From Planctomycetaceae bacterium (lineage in GTDB: Bacteria; Planctomycetota; Planctomycetia; Planctomycetales; Planctomycetaceae): DNA of 64,000 nucleotides. A program made the translations under genes and the position numbers. The stretch's first letter is position 1. Each line of letters begins with the position of its first letter. Shown here one piece after another: positions 56,025 to 64,000 of this stretch. The stretch spans positions 1,984,001 through 2,048,000 of the forward strand of contig CP051247.1 of assembly GCA_017795105.1 (NCBI GenBank), written 5' to 3'. The notes below the pieces were generated by a model that saw only the letters and a program-made list of their open reading frames with translations, had not been told where the DNA came from and made no database searches.

Positions 56025-56645
56025 CTATTCCCCGGCGGCCGGAGCGTCTTCAGTCTCGCCGTGCTTTTCGTAAAAGAGAATCTTCATACTGGCAACTTTG
56101 AGTTCCAGCTCGGTGCGAATCCACGCGGGAGGCACGATCGGATCGAGCCGAACCGGCAATCGCAGCACAAGCAACGCGGCCTCGGAAGCCGTCACGCCAT
56201 CGGCGGCCAGCCGGTCGAGGGCCTTATAAAGCGGCGTATTCTCCGCTTTAAAATGCTCCATCGCCAGCGGATACGGCGGGTCGTAAAAGACAATGTCGAA
56301 GGGGACCAGATCGGGGACGCCTTTGGGGCGGTATGAGGAATTGACCCCGTTGTTCCGCCAGCAGACGGTCCGGTCTTCAACGCCCAGATGAGCCACGTTT
56401 TCCCGCAGCAGCTCGTGAGCCTTGTGATCCTGCTCGATAAAGACGCAACTGTGAGCCCCGCGGCTCAGTGCCTCGAGACCGAGCGAACCGGTGCCGGAAA
56501 ATACGTCGAGCACGCGGGCTCCGTCCAGTTCCTGTTCGAGTCGATCGAACAGCATCTGTTTGGCCCGATCCATAATCGGTCGTGTCGTCTTCCCGGGATT
56601 GGCCTTGATGTTCCGCCCCCGGAATTTTCCCGCAATGATCCGCAT
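56025..56645 (-). CDS. rsmD: 16S rRNA (guanine966-N2)-methyltransferase
   Basis: A 206-residue SAM-dependent methyltransferase acting on G966 of 16S rRNA in the 30S particle. Signatures are MRIIAGKFRGRNIKA, TTRPIMDRAKQMLFDRLEQ, VLDVFSGTGSLGLEALSRGA and the catalytic FYDPPYPLAM. A C-terminal extension carries a short acidic tail (GETEDAPAAGE). Ribosome binding site AAAGGA lies before ATG 56645. It often neighbours coaD in bacteria, but here coaD is 19 kb away. Confidence 0.94.
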   Translation of the reverse strand: MRIIAGKFRGRNIKANPGKTTRPIMDRAKQMLFDRLEQELDGARVLDVFSGTGSLGLEALSRGAHSCVFIEQDHKAHELLRENVAHLGVEDRTVCWRNNGVNSSYRPKGVPDLVPFDIVFYDPPYPLAMEHFKAENTPLYKALDRLAADGVTASEAALLVLRLPVRLDPIVPPAWIRTELELKVASMKILFYEKHGETEDAPAAGE

Positions 56646-56832
56646 CTCGTCCTTTACCTTCGCGTCTGTAGTGTTGTTCTGCGGTGACTATAGTCATCGG
56701 GAGCCCGAAAGAACATCGACCATTGCCTGAAAGTGTAACCCAGGCTAAACTTCAACTGGCAGCCGCCAGTTTACGGCGTTGCCCGTCACCCGGTCCTTTC
56801 TGGTCAATTGGGTTCGTCCCGGGTGCGAGCCG

Positions 56833-57801
56833 ATGAAGGATTATCACGTGAATCTGCTTTCTCCTCACCCGTTGCATCTGGGAGTGTTGATCTGTTTTCT
56901 GACGTTCTTTTCCGGAGGATGCACCAACGACTCTCCGGGAACATCGAATGTCCCGCGAGCTCTCCGCTCGATTGTCTGCACGACTGGCATGGTGGGCGAT
57001 CTGGTTCAGGCGGTTGTCGGCCCTGAAGTCGATGTCCAGGTGCTTATGAGTCCCGGCGTCGATCCTCATTTGTTTACCCCTTCCCCCCGGGATATCTCTC
57101 AGCTCAGCATGGCCGATGCCGTCGTTTACAACGGACTGCATCTGGAAGCGGGGCTCTCTCAGACACTTGAGAACCTTGAAGAAGATTCCGGACGGCTCGT
57201 CTACTCACTCGCGACGCCGCTGGAAAACTCGCCGGACGGATTAATTCGGGTCGGTGGCGAACAGTTTGATCCACACTTCTGGAACGACCTCGAACTCTGG
57301 CAGCAGGCGGCGACCGGATTCGCAAACAAACTCGCCGAAGAGTTCCCTGACGATGCCGCCCGCTTTCAGGCCAATGCTGAGGCGTACAATCAGAAGCTGG
57401 CGGAGTTACTGGCGCAGTCCCAGGAGCAGATTTCTGCCATCCCGCCCGAACGCCGGATTCTGATTTCCGCCCACGATGCCTTCGAATACTTCGGACGCAG
57501 CCTCGGTCTTGAAGTCGCAGCCGTTCAGGGAATCAGCACGAACACCGAAGCGAGCGTGAAGAAAGTCGAGCAGCTCGTCAGCCGCGTCGTCGAAAACAAA
57601 ATCCCGGCCATCTTCGCCGAGACGAGCGTAAGCGACAAAGCGATCCAGGCCATCATCGCCGGAGCGAAACAGCAGAGCTTCGACGTCCGACTCGGCGGCA
57701 CTCTCTACTCCGACGCCCTCGGCCCGGCCGGAAGCGGAGCGGAAACATTTCCGAAGATGTATGAAGCGAACGTCAAAACGATTGTCGAGGCGCTGAAGTA
57801 G
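56833..57801 (+). CDS. Zinc/manganese ABC transporter substrate-binding lipoprotein, ZnuA-like
   Basis: A 322-residue cluster A-I metal-binding protein. The N-terminus is a lipoprotein signal (LGVLICFLTFFSGGC, lipobox SGGC). Metal-ligand positions of the family are visible: His in GVDPHLFTPSPRDI, His in NGLHLEAGL, His in LISAHDAFEYFGR and a Glu/Asp in IFAETSVSDKAI; DPHFWND is also conserved. There is no long His-rich loop, so manganese is as likely as zinc. ATG 56833 is chosen over the frame's first Met at 56779. No ABC permease or ATPase gene is adjacent, so it is an orphan binding protein here. Confidence 0.9.
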   Translation: MKDYHVNLLSPHPLHLGVLICFLTFFSGGCTNDSPGTSNVPRALRSIVCTTGMVGDLVQAVVGPEVDVQVLMSPGVDPHLFTPSPRDISQLSMADAVVYNGLHLEAGLSQTLENLEEDSGRLVYSLATPLENSPDGLIRVGGEQFDPHFWNDLELWQQAATGFANKLAEEFPDDAARFQANAEAYNQKLAELLAQSQEQISAIPPERRILISAHDAFEYFGRSLGLEVAAVQGISTNTEASVKKVEQLVSRVVENKIPAIFAETSVSDKAIQAIIAGAKQQSFDVRLGGTLYSDALGPAGSGAETFPKMYEANVKTIVEALK

Positions 57802-57819
57802 ACAGTTATGAGAGCGTTG

Positions 57820-59157
57820 TCATTCTTCCGAAGTCGATACCGGCAACAGCGATATCTTCGCGGCTCCGGAATGGACATCGTAGACGACCTGGATGTCACC
57901 CTCACCTGCGAGCTGCAGCGGCCCGAGTTTCAATTCTACTGGACCAATCTGCATATCGACCGAATGGCCGAAGATGCCCGAGTAGTAGATATGACTGGAA
58001 GTCAGGGCAAACTGATCGCTCGTCCGGTAGGTTTTCTGATGCCGACTCCCTTCCGGCTCAACTGCGTAATGCTGAGAGACCTGCAGGCGTAACCGGGGCG
58101 GACCGCCAGCAGGGTCAGCGGTGGTGATCGTCGACAGATCTCCCTGAAGCTGGACAAAAACCGTCCGCAACGGGGGCAGCTGGAAAACAAAATCCTCCAT
58201 ACCGGGTCGAATGTCATCGAAGGTCATTCGTCGAAAATCGGGAGCGACAATCACGCCTTGATAGGAGGCATGTTCAATGAGCCCGGACAGGGCGAACCGC
58301 CCATCAACGTCGGTTTTCGCCAACAGCGTGTGATTGGTTCGCTCATGCCGAAAGGGAGCTGCGTGCTCGGTGATTCCGCTCAATAGAATCTCGGCGTCCA
58401 CCACGGGCGTTCCATCCTGTCCCACCACGAATCCAGTCGCGATCAGATCCTGATAGACATTGAGCAGGTCAAACTGCCCCGATCGGTGTTGAACCGGCAC
58501 CCGATACTCGACGAAACCGGGGGCATTCGCGGCGACCATGTAGGTCAGCCCTTCCGTCCAGGAAGAGTAGGTCATCAGATCGCCATCGATCTCATCGGGC
58601 GGAAAGAACTCTCCCTCGTCATCGAAGCCGAACATGGGACGAGCCAGAACCGTGGCTTCGGACAGAATGTTGGAGCGGTAATCGGCCACCTGAAACTTAT
58701 GCGGCGTCCCATCGCGAAAGACCAGCTCAAGATCACCCAGGAGTCCGTTCGCGTGATTCGCGATGGGGCCGATCCAGGCCACATTCATCGAGCGGGGACG
58801 AAACGCGACCAGATAGGTATTCCCACTTGGGACCTGAACCTCGAACGAATCGGTGACTTCTCCCCAAACTGCTGCATAGGTAAGTGCGTCGCGACCGCGG
58901 CCTCGAATGGAGCGATACTCCAATCGCACCGGCTCAGTGTTGGGACTCCCATCCGCATTGCGAATCACCCCCCGTAACCGTCCGACTCCCTCGACAAACT
59001 CAATCTTCGGCTGACGCTGCACGGGAGCCGGTTGCTCGGCCGCCTCTTTAACGGCCTCCTTCCGCAACACCCGCCAACGTCCCACCCCATACAAAGCGGC
59101 CGCGACGAGTGCCATGATCAAACCGGGAATCAGGACGTTACGAAACGTGGGAGACAT
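57820..59157 (-). CDS. Membrane-anchored envelope protein, paralogue 4 of 4
   Basis: A 445-residue protein with an N-terminal membrane helix (VLIPGLIMALVAAALYGVG) and a long extracytoplasmic part. Blocks shared with the three genes upstream are GRLRGVIRNADGSPNTEPVR, VAWIGPIANHANGLLGDLEL, VVGQDGTPVVDAEILL, KTDVDGRFALSGL, a LPPLRT segment, and at the C-terminus SVDMQIGPVELKLGPLQLAG. The blocks resemble carboxypeptidase-regulatory-like (Ig-type beta-sandwich) domains. It is the last gene of the four-gene minus-strand operon, starting 9 bp after paralogue 3. It converges on the ZnuA-like gene 18 bp away. Function unknown. Confidence 0.85.
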   Translation of the reverse strand: MSPTFRNVLIPGLIMALVAAALYGVGRWRVLRKEAVKEAAEQPAPVQRQPKIEFVEGVGRLRGVIRNADGSPNTEPVRLEYRSIRGRGRDALTYAAVWGEVTDSFEVQVPSGNTYLVAFRPRSMNVAWIGPIANHANGLLGDLELVFRDGTPHKFQVADYRSNILSEATVLARPMFGFDDEGEFFPPDEIDGDLMTYSSWTEGLTYMVAANAPGFVEYRVPVQHRSGQFDLLNVYQDLIATGFVVGQDGTPVVDAEILLSGITEHAAPFRHERTNHTLLAKTDVDGRFALSGLIEHASYQGVIVAPDFRRMTFDDIRPGMEDFVFQLPPLRTVFVQLQGDLSTITTADPAGGPPRLRLQVSQHYAVEPEGSRHQKTYRTSDQFALTSSHIYYSGIFGHSVDMQIGPVELKLGPLQLAGEGDIQVVYDVHSGAAKISLLPVSTSEE

Positions 59158-59166
59158 GACGGTGAC

Positions 59167-60558
59167 TCACTTCGAAACATCAGGCATTGACGAACTCAGC
59201 GACTCAACCTGCGCAGTCGTCAAATTGTATGTGAGATCAATATCGTGGGACCTGGAAAGCACGCTGGCATCGACCGGAACCTGATCGGGACCGATCTGAA
59301 GCATGATCTGATCTGCAAAAATTCCCGGGCAGGCGAATGTTCCAGCTGCTCCGGTCACATCGACGCGGATACGATCTCGACAACGGTAGTTCGCGAGATC
59401 CTTGGCCATTTCATCGTCGACTGTGTGCAAAATATTGGTGGGCTTCTGCTGCGTGATCACAACTTCGATTTCAGTCCGCCCGCCACGTTCTTGAGCCACT
59501 CCCTGGAGTTTTGAGAAATCTCCGACCAGTGTGCAATTCAGAGTGCGTAGGGGTGGCAAGACATGCCACCCCTGATTGTTTCCCGAATAAAGATTGTCGA
59601 AAATAACACGACGTTTGTCAGGGGCTTCCACAATCCCGATATACAGGATGTCATCGAGCAATGTGTCCGCAGAATACCATCCCCGTTCGTCGGTAATCGC
59701 GACAACCTTCCCTTCGACGACTGACTTATCCCATTTCCCCGTGGTGCGGCTTATTCCCTGCGTCAGCATTAACTTTGCCCCGGCCACCGGTCGTCGCTGG
59801 TCGTCAACGACATAACCCGACGCGTTGTTGGACGCCTTGAGTTTGATCAGCGTCGATGTCAATCTGCTGTCGAGTTTGGGTTCGTCGACATACGGCTGAT
59901 AGCCCGGGCGTTCAATGTGGAATTCGTAAGAGATCTCTCCAGCGTGATTCAGCCGATATTTACCGGGAGCCACTTCCGGTAGATCGCGGTAAGTTGTCGA
60001 GATGCCGAACCAGGCCTGCTTGAAGTGGGGCTTCGCAACAATGCTGGCCTCTGAAACCGGACGTCCCGCCTCATCAACCAATGTGATCTCGAAGTGGTTG
60101 CCCTCGGAAACAACAAGCTTCAAGTCCGTATGTTCGTCGCCAGAGTGCGTGATGAACGGTCCGTAAAACGAGGGAGCGACCTCGTTACCCATCGCCAGCA
60201 GGTAAACCTCTCCACTTGCCGCCCGGATTTCGAAGTCGCTTGTCAGCGTTCCGGCCGCCTGGCTGAGATCGTCTCCGGGGACAGGCCCACCAACCCGACG
60301 CGAACTGAAGTACAACGTGAGGGGCGCCGTGTTCGGACTTCCATCCTCGCGAACGATAACGCCCTTCAGTGTCCCTTCCCCCTTGGCGAAACTCGTCGGC
60401 CCATTTGCCCCTGTTGGCACGTCGGTGTCGGAAGCAGAATCAGGCTTCCACACAGTCACGAACGCTGTCGCCAGAAGCGCGCCCAGAATCACGATCAGGC
60501 CCGCCATCCGCAACCGCGCGAATCGCCCCAGGCCAGGAACTCCTTGTTCCTCATTCAC
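59167..60558 (-). CDS. Membrane-anchored envelope protein, paralogue 3 of 4
   Basis: A 463-residue paralogue with a membrane helix at about residues 17-37 (LRMAGLIVILGALLATAFVT). Extracytoplasmic blocks are GEGTLKGVIVREDGSPNTAP, FYGPFITHSGDEHTDLKLVV, VVDDQRRPVAGAKLMLTQ, HVLPPLRTLNCTLVGDFSKL and the C-terminal FADQIMLQIGPDQVPVDASV. The DGSPNT and IGP motifs match its neighbours. Its start codon overlaps the paralogue 2 stop by 4 bp (ATGA), so translation is coupled. This copy and paralogue 4 are the most diverged. No known enzyme motif is present. Confidence 0.87.
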   Translation of the reverse strand: MNEEQGVPGLGRFARLRMAGLIVILGALLATAFVTVWKPDSASDTDVPTGANGPTSFAKGEGTLKGVIVREDGSPNTAPLTLYFSSRRVGGPVPGDDLSQAAGTLTSDFEIRAASGEVYLLAMGNEVAPSFYGPFITHSGDEHTDLKLVVSEGNHFEITLVDEAGRPVSEASIVAKPHFKQAWFGISTTYRDLPEVAPGKYRLNHAGEISYEFHIERPGYQPYVDEPKLDSRLTSTLIKLKASNNASGYVVDDQRRPVAGAKLMLTQGISRTTGKWDKSVVEGKVVAITDERGWYSADTLLDDILYIGIVEAPDKRRVIFDNLYSGNNQGWHVLPPLRTLNCTLVGDFSKLQGVAQERGGRTEIEVVITQQKPTNILHTVDDEMAKDLANYRCRDRIRVDVTGAAGTFACPGIFADQIMLQIGPDQVPVDASVLSRSHDIDLTYNLTTAQVESLSSSMPDVSK

Positions 60559-61865
60559 GGCGTCGACTCCCCATCTACGATGGTCACTTTCGACTGATTC
60601 GAGTCGAGGTCGTAGCCGAGAAGAATGTCCCCTTCAGCGGTGGCGACGTCGGGATCGAGTTTCAACGAGTACGGTCCGATGCGGACTTCGACATCGTCGG
60701 CGAAGATGCCCGGCAGTTCGAAATGGCCGACATCGTCTGTGATTTCGACAGCAGGGCGGAAGCTCAGGTAATAACCACCCCGTTCCTCCGGTCGAACTTT
60801 GTAGCGTTGTACGACGATCACGCTGGGATAGTGTTTCCTCTCTTCCATTGAGAAGGATTGTCTCAGCTGGGACAAGTCGCCACGGATGATGCCGCGCAAA
60901 GTCCGTCGTCGCGGCATCTGATACTTGAGACCGGTTTGCCCGGCCGTGAGCTCGACGAATGTCATTCGATCGCCGTCCGGTCCTTCGATATGGCCTTCGT
61001 ATGTTTCCGCAGGATCGAGCTGATTGAGATCGAAGTGACCGTTCCCGTCGGCCTGTCCGATCACCTGACCGCAGTTGCCGGTCGAGCAGTTCAGAATAAA
61101 CTGAGCCCCGCCCACTGGTGTTCCATCAAACGCGAGCACCTGTCCTGTTGTCGAAGGCGTCGGCTCCAGGAAGAATTCGTGTTCCCCTCGAGCCCCCGCA
61201 TGTTCCAGTTCTGTCTTGAACGGAGCGAAGCCGGGCGCTTCGACGGTGATGAAATAGGTGGCATCCGAGACGTGAGGAAATCGATAGCGTCCTTCCCCCT
61301 GCTCCGTCGCTGTCTGACTGGTGCCGAACTTTCCGTTCTCGACCACCTTCAGCAGAATCTCGACGTCCGCTCCAGCGACCGGATCTCCATTGGGCGCCCG
61401 GAGAACGAGATCGAGCGGCTCTCCGTCGTCAACGACAATCGTCAGATCGCTGATGACCCCGCCGGCATGATTCTCCAGCGGGCCAATCGACGTCTGGGCA
61501 ATCGCGTCGCCGCTGACCAGAATCCACGTCTTCCCACTGGGAACTTCCGCGTCGAATTCATCGGTGCAGCGTGCCATCGAGCCCATCGACACCGACTGGT
61601 TTTCACCAGTCCTCCGTTCGGCATCGTAGGACAGAAACACCGCCTCGGTATTCGGCGAGCCATCCTTGCGAACGATGCGGCCTTTCAACCGCCCCTTGCC
61701 TGATTGATAGACCACTTCCGCCGGCGTTGTGCTGGCCGGTTCGACCGACAGTGGCGGCATCTTCTGATTCGCCAGGATCACCCACAGCGTGAGGCCAACG
61801 AGCACAGCTCCCAGAAAAAGAACTGGCAGCAGCACGTAATAGAACGCAGCTGATCGCTGGGTCAT
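60555..61865 (-). CDS. Membrane-anchored envelope protein, paralogue 2 of 4
   Basis: A 436-residue paralogue, closest to paralogue 1. The N-terminus MTQRSAAFYYVLLPVLFLG parallels MQRSATFTFVVLPILFM of paralogue 1 and continues into a membrane helix. Blocks are GRLKGRIVRKDGSPNTEAVF, SIGPLENHAGGVISDLTIVV, VLAFDGTPVGGAQFIL, EGHIEGPDGDRMTFVELTAG, RRTLRGIIRGDLSQL and the C-terminal GIFADDVEVRIGPYSLKLDP. It overlaps paralogue 1 by 4 bp and paralogue 3 by 4 bp. Proposed as an envelope-anchored beta-sandwich protein; ligand or partner unknown. Confidence 0.88.
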   Translation of the reverse strand: MTQRSAAFYYVLLPVLFLGAVLVGLTLWVILANQKMPPLSVEPASTTPAEVVYQSGKGRLKGRIVRKDGSPNTEAVFLSYDAERRTGENQSVSMGSMARCTDEFDAEVPSGKTWILVSGDAIAQTSIGPLENHAGGVISDLTIVVDDGEPLDLVLRAPNGDPVAGADVEILLKVVENGKFGTSQTATEQGEGRYRFPHVSDATYFITVEAPGFAPFKTELEHAGARGEHEFFLEPTPSTTGQVLAFDGTPVGGAQFILNCSTGNCGQVIGQADGNGHFDLNQLDPAETYEGHIEGPDGDRMTFVELTAGQTGLKYQMPRRRTLRGIIRGDLSQLRQSFSMEERKHYPSVIVVQRYKVRPEERGGYYLSFRPAVEITDDVGHFELPGIFADDVEVRIGPYSLKLDPDVATAEGDILLGYDLDSNQSKVTIVDGESTP

Positions 61866-63214
61866 GGAGCGTCCTTTGCGTCTTCGGTCGATTCCGTGTC
61901 GACCGGAGTGATTTCGTACTCGTTGGTATCGAGGTTGTAATCAAGAAGGAGATCGCCGGTGCTCTCAAGATCGCTTTCGTCGAGTTGGACGCGGTAGGGG
62001 CCGAGAGCAATGGAAACGCGGTCGGTGAAGATCCCCCGGCATTCGAAGTGTCCGGTTTCTTCGGTAATCTCGACAGGTACGTAATCGTAGTGCAGTTCGC
62101 CGTGGGTCCCGCCGTCGATCTGCATTTTGTAACGCTGATCGATCTTCACGTACGGAAGTTTCTTCTTCAGGTCTCGATCGTATCGTTCGTGGAGGACCGA
62201 GAAATCGCCGCGAATCGTCCCCCGCAGTGTTCGCAGCGGCGGCACCTCATAGACGAGTCCGGTTTCGCCCGCCTGCATTTCACTGAAGACGATGCGGCGT
62301 TGATCGGGTGCCTCAATGATCCCGTAGTACAGCGCGCCCGGTTCGAGGATTCGCAGTTCAAATCGCCCCGCCGCGTCGGTCCGGCCGATTTCTTTCTCGC
62401 TCCAGCTGTGTGAGCCTCGGCTGCCGCTAATCGAATAGTTCTTGAGGTTCAATAGAATGGCTGCATCCGCAATCGGCTGGCCGTCGGCTCCGATGACAGT
62501 GCCGGTGGTGGGGTCGCCGGGAATCAGGGTGAACTCAACCTGTCCCTGCATGGAAGCATCGGCGACCTCCTCATCGAGCGGCTGAAACCCTGGGGCTTCG
62601 GCAAAGATTCGATAAGTGGCTTCGGCGGTGTGATTGAATCGGTAGACCCCCGGCTCGACTTCCTTTGTCGGATGATGACTCCCTCCGGCGTTCCTGCCCA
62701 CGATAGGGAATCCGGTCACGTTCCCGCCTGTTACGGGATTGCCGGAAGGATCTTCCAGGACAATGTCGAGAGGGCGGCCCTCATTCAGAACAATCTTGAG
62801 ATCATCGACGATTCCGTCCGCGTGATTCTCAATGGGGCCGATCCAAGACGGAGCGAAGTCGTCTCCGGTGGCAATCAGCCACGTCTCGCCCGCGAACACC
62901 TTGGCGTCGAACTCCCCAACGACATCTCCCACGTTGCCGGAGCTGGAGTGCGAGGAATTCTCCATCTTCCGCTCTGAGCGATAGGAGAGGTGAACCTCAC
63001 TCGTGTTTGGCGACCCGTCGGCTCGAACAATGGTCCCGCGCAGAGTTCCTTCCCCTTTGGCATAAATCGTCGGCGGCTCTTCGACCGTGGCAACCTCAAT
63101 CACAACGGGCGGTTTGCTGCCCGAGACGGCCATCCAGATCGTGAGTCCGGCCATGACCAGGATCATGAATAGAATCGGCAGAACGACAAAGGTAAACGTG
63201 GCGGAGCGCTGCAT
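61862..63214 (-). CDS. Membrane-anchored envelope protein, paralogue 1 of 4 (first gene of operon)
   Basis: A 450-residue paralogue that opens the operon. ATG 63214 (AAGGAA upstream) is chosen over an in-frame upstream start at 63262. The N-terminal membrane helix is VVLPILFMILVMAGLTIWM. Blocks are GEGTLRGTIVRADGSPNTSE, SWIGPIENHADGIVDDLKIV, VIGADGQPIADAAILL, RTDAAGRFELRIL, YYGIIEAPDQRRIVFSEMQA, PPLRTLRGTIRGDFSVL and GIFTDRVSIALGPYRVQLDE. The GxI-x-DGxP pattern is typical of carboxypeptidase regulatory-like folds. It is divergent from the sulfatase gene across 143 bp, which must hold the operon promoter. Confidence 0.88.
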   Translation of the reverse strand: MQRSATFTFVVLPILFMILVMAGLTIWMAVSGSKPPVVIEVATVEEPPTIYAKGEGTLRGTIVRADGSPNTSEVHLSYRSERKMENSSHSSSGNVGDVVGEFDAKVFAGETWLIATGDDFAPSWIGPIENHADGIVDDLKIVLNEGRPLDIVLEDPSGNPVTGGNVTGFPIVGRNAGGSHHPTKEVEPGVYRFNHTAEATYRIFAEAPGFQPLDEEVADASMQGQVEFTLIPGDPTTGTVIGADGQPIADAAILLNLKNYSISGSRGSHSWSEKEIGRTDAAGRFELRILEPGALYYGIIEAPDQRRIVFSEMQAGETGLVYEVPPLRTLRGTIRGDFSVLHERYDRDLKKKLPYVKIDQRYKMQIDGGTHGELHYDYVPVEITEETGHFECRGIFTDRVSIALGPYRVQLDESDLESTGDLLLDYNLDTNEYEITPVDTESTEDAKDAP

Positions 63215-63309
63215 GAGTTTCCTTGGTGATCGCGAGAGGCTCGATCGGCTGCAGGGTTGCATTCCTCAACTTTGATGTGTCAGACTGCAATGTCAAGTTG
63301 ATGAAACGA

Positions 63310-63328
63310 GCCAGCCTTCCGGCTGGAT
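63310..63328. promoter_or_regulatory. Small palindrome between the four-gene operon and the sulfatase gene
   Basis: CCAGCC-TTC-CGGCTGG lies about 30 bp before the sulfatase ATG in the divergent promoter region. It could be an operator or a leader hairpin; there is no further support. Confidence 0.3.
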
Positions 63329-63357
63329 GATTTAAAGTTCAAGAAAAGGCTTCTGAG

Positions 63358-64000
63358 ATGTCTTCTGTCGTGCCCCGTTTCGCCTCTTTAATGAGGTCTT
63401 TCCCTGCTTTGCTGGTCGCTCTCGGCCTGTTTGCACCGCTGGCTTCCGCTGCGGAGAAACCGAACATTCTGATGATCGCGATTGACGATCAGAACGACTG
63501 GATTGGCTGCCTCGACGGGCATCCGGCGATTAAGACGCCGCACATCGATGAACTGGGGGAACGCGGGACCGTTTTTCTGAACGCTCACTGTCAGTCGCCG
63601 CTGTGCAATCCTTCGCGAACGAGCCTGATGACCGGCAAGCGGCCCGATACAACCGGCGTCTACGGGCTGGCTCCCTGGATCCGTCAGGTCCCGGAACTGA
63701 AGGATCTCGTCACGCTACCGCAGTATCTGCATCAGCATGGCTATACCAACTACTCGACAGGCAAGATCTATCATGGCGGCAACGGACGCCGGAAAACGGA
63801 CAACGAGTTTCAGAAACTTGGTCCGCCGGCCGGAGTCGGGGTTCGTCCGAAGAAGCCGCTCGTCAATACGCCGAGCGGGCATCCGCTGGTCGACTGGGGC
63901 GTCTTCCCGCATAAGGACGAAGACAAGGGTGACTGGGCCGTCGCCAGTTGGGGTGTTGAACAACTCGAAAGCGAAATGCAGGAGCCGTTCTTTTTGTCGG
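63358..64000 (+). CDS. Exported sulfatase, 5' part (3' end outside window)
   Basis: The first 214 codons of a type I sulfatase, read from ATG 63358 to the window edge without a stop. A signal peptide (SFPALLVALGLFAPLASA) precedes KPNILMIAIDDQNDW, whose paired Asp residues bind calcium. The formylglycine signature is CNPSRTSLMTGKRP, with Cys as the residue converted by the sulfatase-modifying enzyme. The arrangement (NDWIGCLDGHP, YHGGNGRRKTDNEF) is closest to iduronate-2-sulfatase-like members. Planctomycetes carry many sulfatases for sulfated algal polysaccharides; the actual substrate is unknown. Confidence 0.93.
   Translation, partial: MSSVVPRFASLMRSFPALLVALGLFAPLASAAEKPNILMIAIDDQNDWIGCLDGHPAIKTPHIDELGERGTVFLNAHCQSPLCNPSRTSLMTGKRPDTTGVYGLAPWIRQVPELKDLVTLPQYLHQHGYTNYSTGKIYHGGNGRRKTDNEFQKLGPPAGVGVRPKKPLVNTPSGHPLVDWGVFPHKDEDKGDWAVASWGVEQLESEMQEPFFLS

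Noticed and set aside
57820..63262. The four paralogues as carboxypeptidases
   Set aside because: Only regulatory-domain-like beta-sandwich blocks are seen; there is no zinc HxxE or other peptidase motif.

Overview
This window looks like part of a planctomycete chromosome. The evidence is a squalene-hopene cyclase, a sulfatase with a formylglycine motif, a Tat-targeted Gfo/Idh/MocA oxidoreductase, a SpoVG encoded directly after ispE, Tad-type pilus genes, many secreted proteins of no known family, high GC with strong GC bias at third codon positions, and intergenic gaps full of short palindromic repeats. The assignment is an inference from gene content; there is no rRNA in the window. I saw no tRNA, CRISPR array, insertion sequence or prophage.

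Layout. 1-9.0 kb: 3' part of shc, a CBS-pair protein, a secretin-like protein made of NolW-type repeats without an obvious secretin barrel, a GspE/PilB ATPase, and an exported alpha/beta hydrolase. 9.3-16.2 kb: a PLP decarboxylase, an SMP-30 beta-propeller protein, a DegT aminotransferase, a tiny Gly/Ser-rich exported protein and a solitary ParA. 16.5-24.8 kb: flavin reductase, cpaF-tadB-tadC, a large zinc-ribbon protein, ispE and a SpoVG with a zinc ribbon inserted in its fold. 25-38 kb: rlmN, a TolC-like lipoprotein, purH, a minus-strand run (HEAT/TPR protein, MogA, two unknowns), Nudix, thioredoxin-like, coaD, then three Hsp20 genes in a row. 39-48.4 kb: a membrane-anchored TAXI-type binding protein, a zeta-like kinase overlapping a small partner gene (candidate toxin-antitoxin), oxidoreductase, pepT with an ABC ATPase, an MBL hydrolase and a six-hairpin glycosidase-like protein. 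49-57.8 kb: an RND pump, priA, a TauE-type transporter, rsmD and a ZnuA-like lipoprotein. 57.8-64 kb: four tandem, translationally coupled paralogues, each with one membrane anchor and repeated beta-sandwich-like blocks, facing the 5' end of a sulfatase gene that runs off the window.

The genes mostly form small independent units. The clear functional groups are protein export and pili (secretin-like + GspE; CpaF/TadB/TadC), isoprenoid supply and hopanoid formation (ispE, shc), protein quality control (three Hsp20), and the four-paralogue envelope operon. That operon is the best candidate for an undescribed system. The SpoVG/zinc-ribbon protein is the most striking single gene.

Nearly every long intergenic gap carries one or more 70-190 bp elements bounded by inverted repeats. 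At least six sequence families recur within 64 kb, some nested in one another, and they share modular arms.
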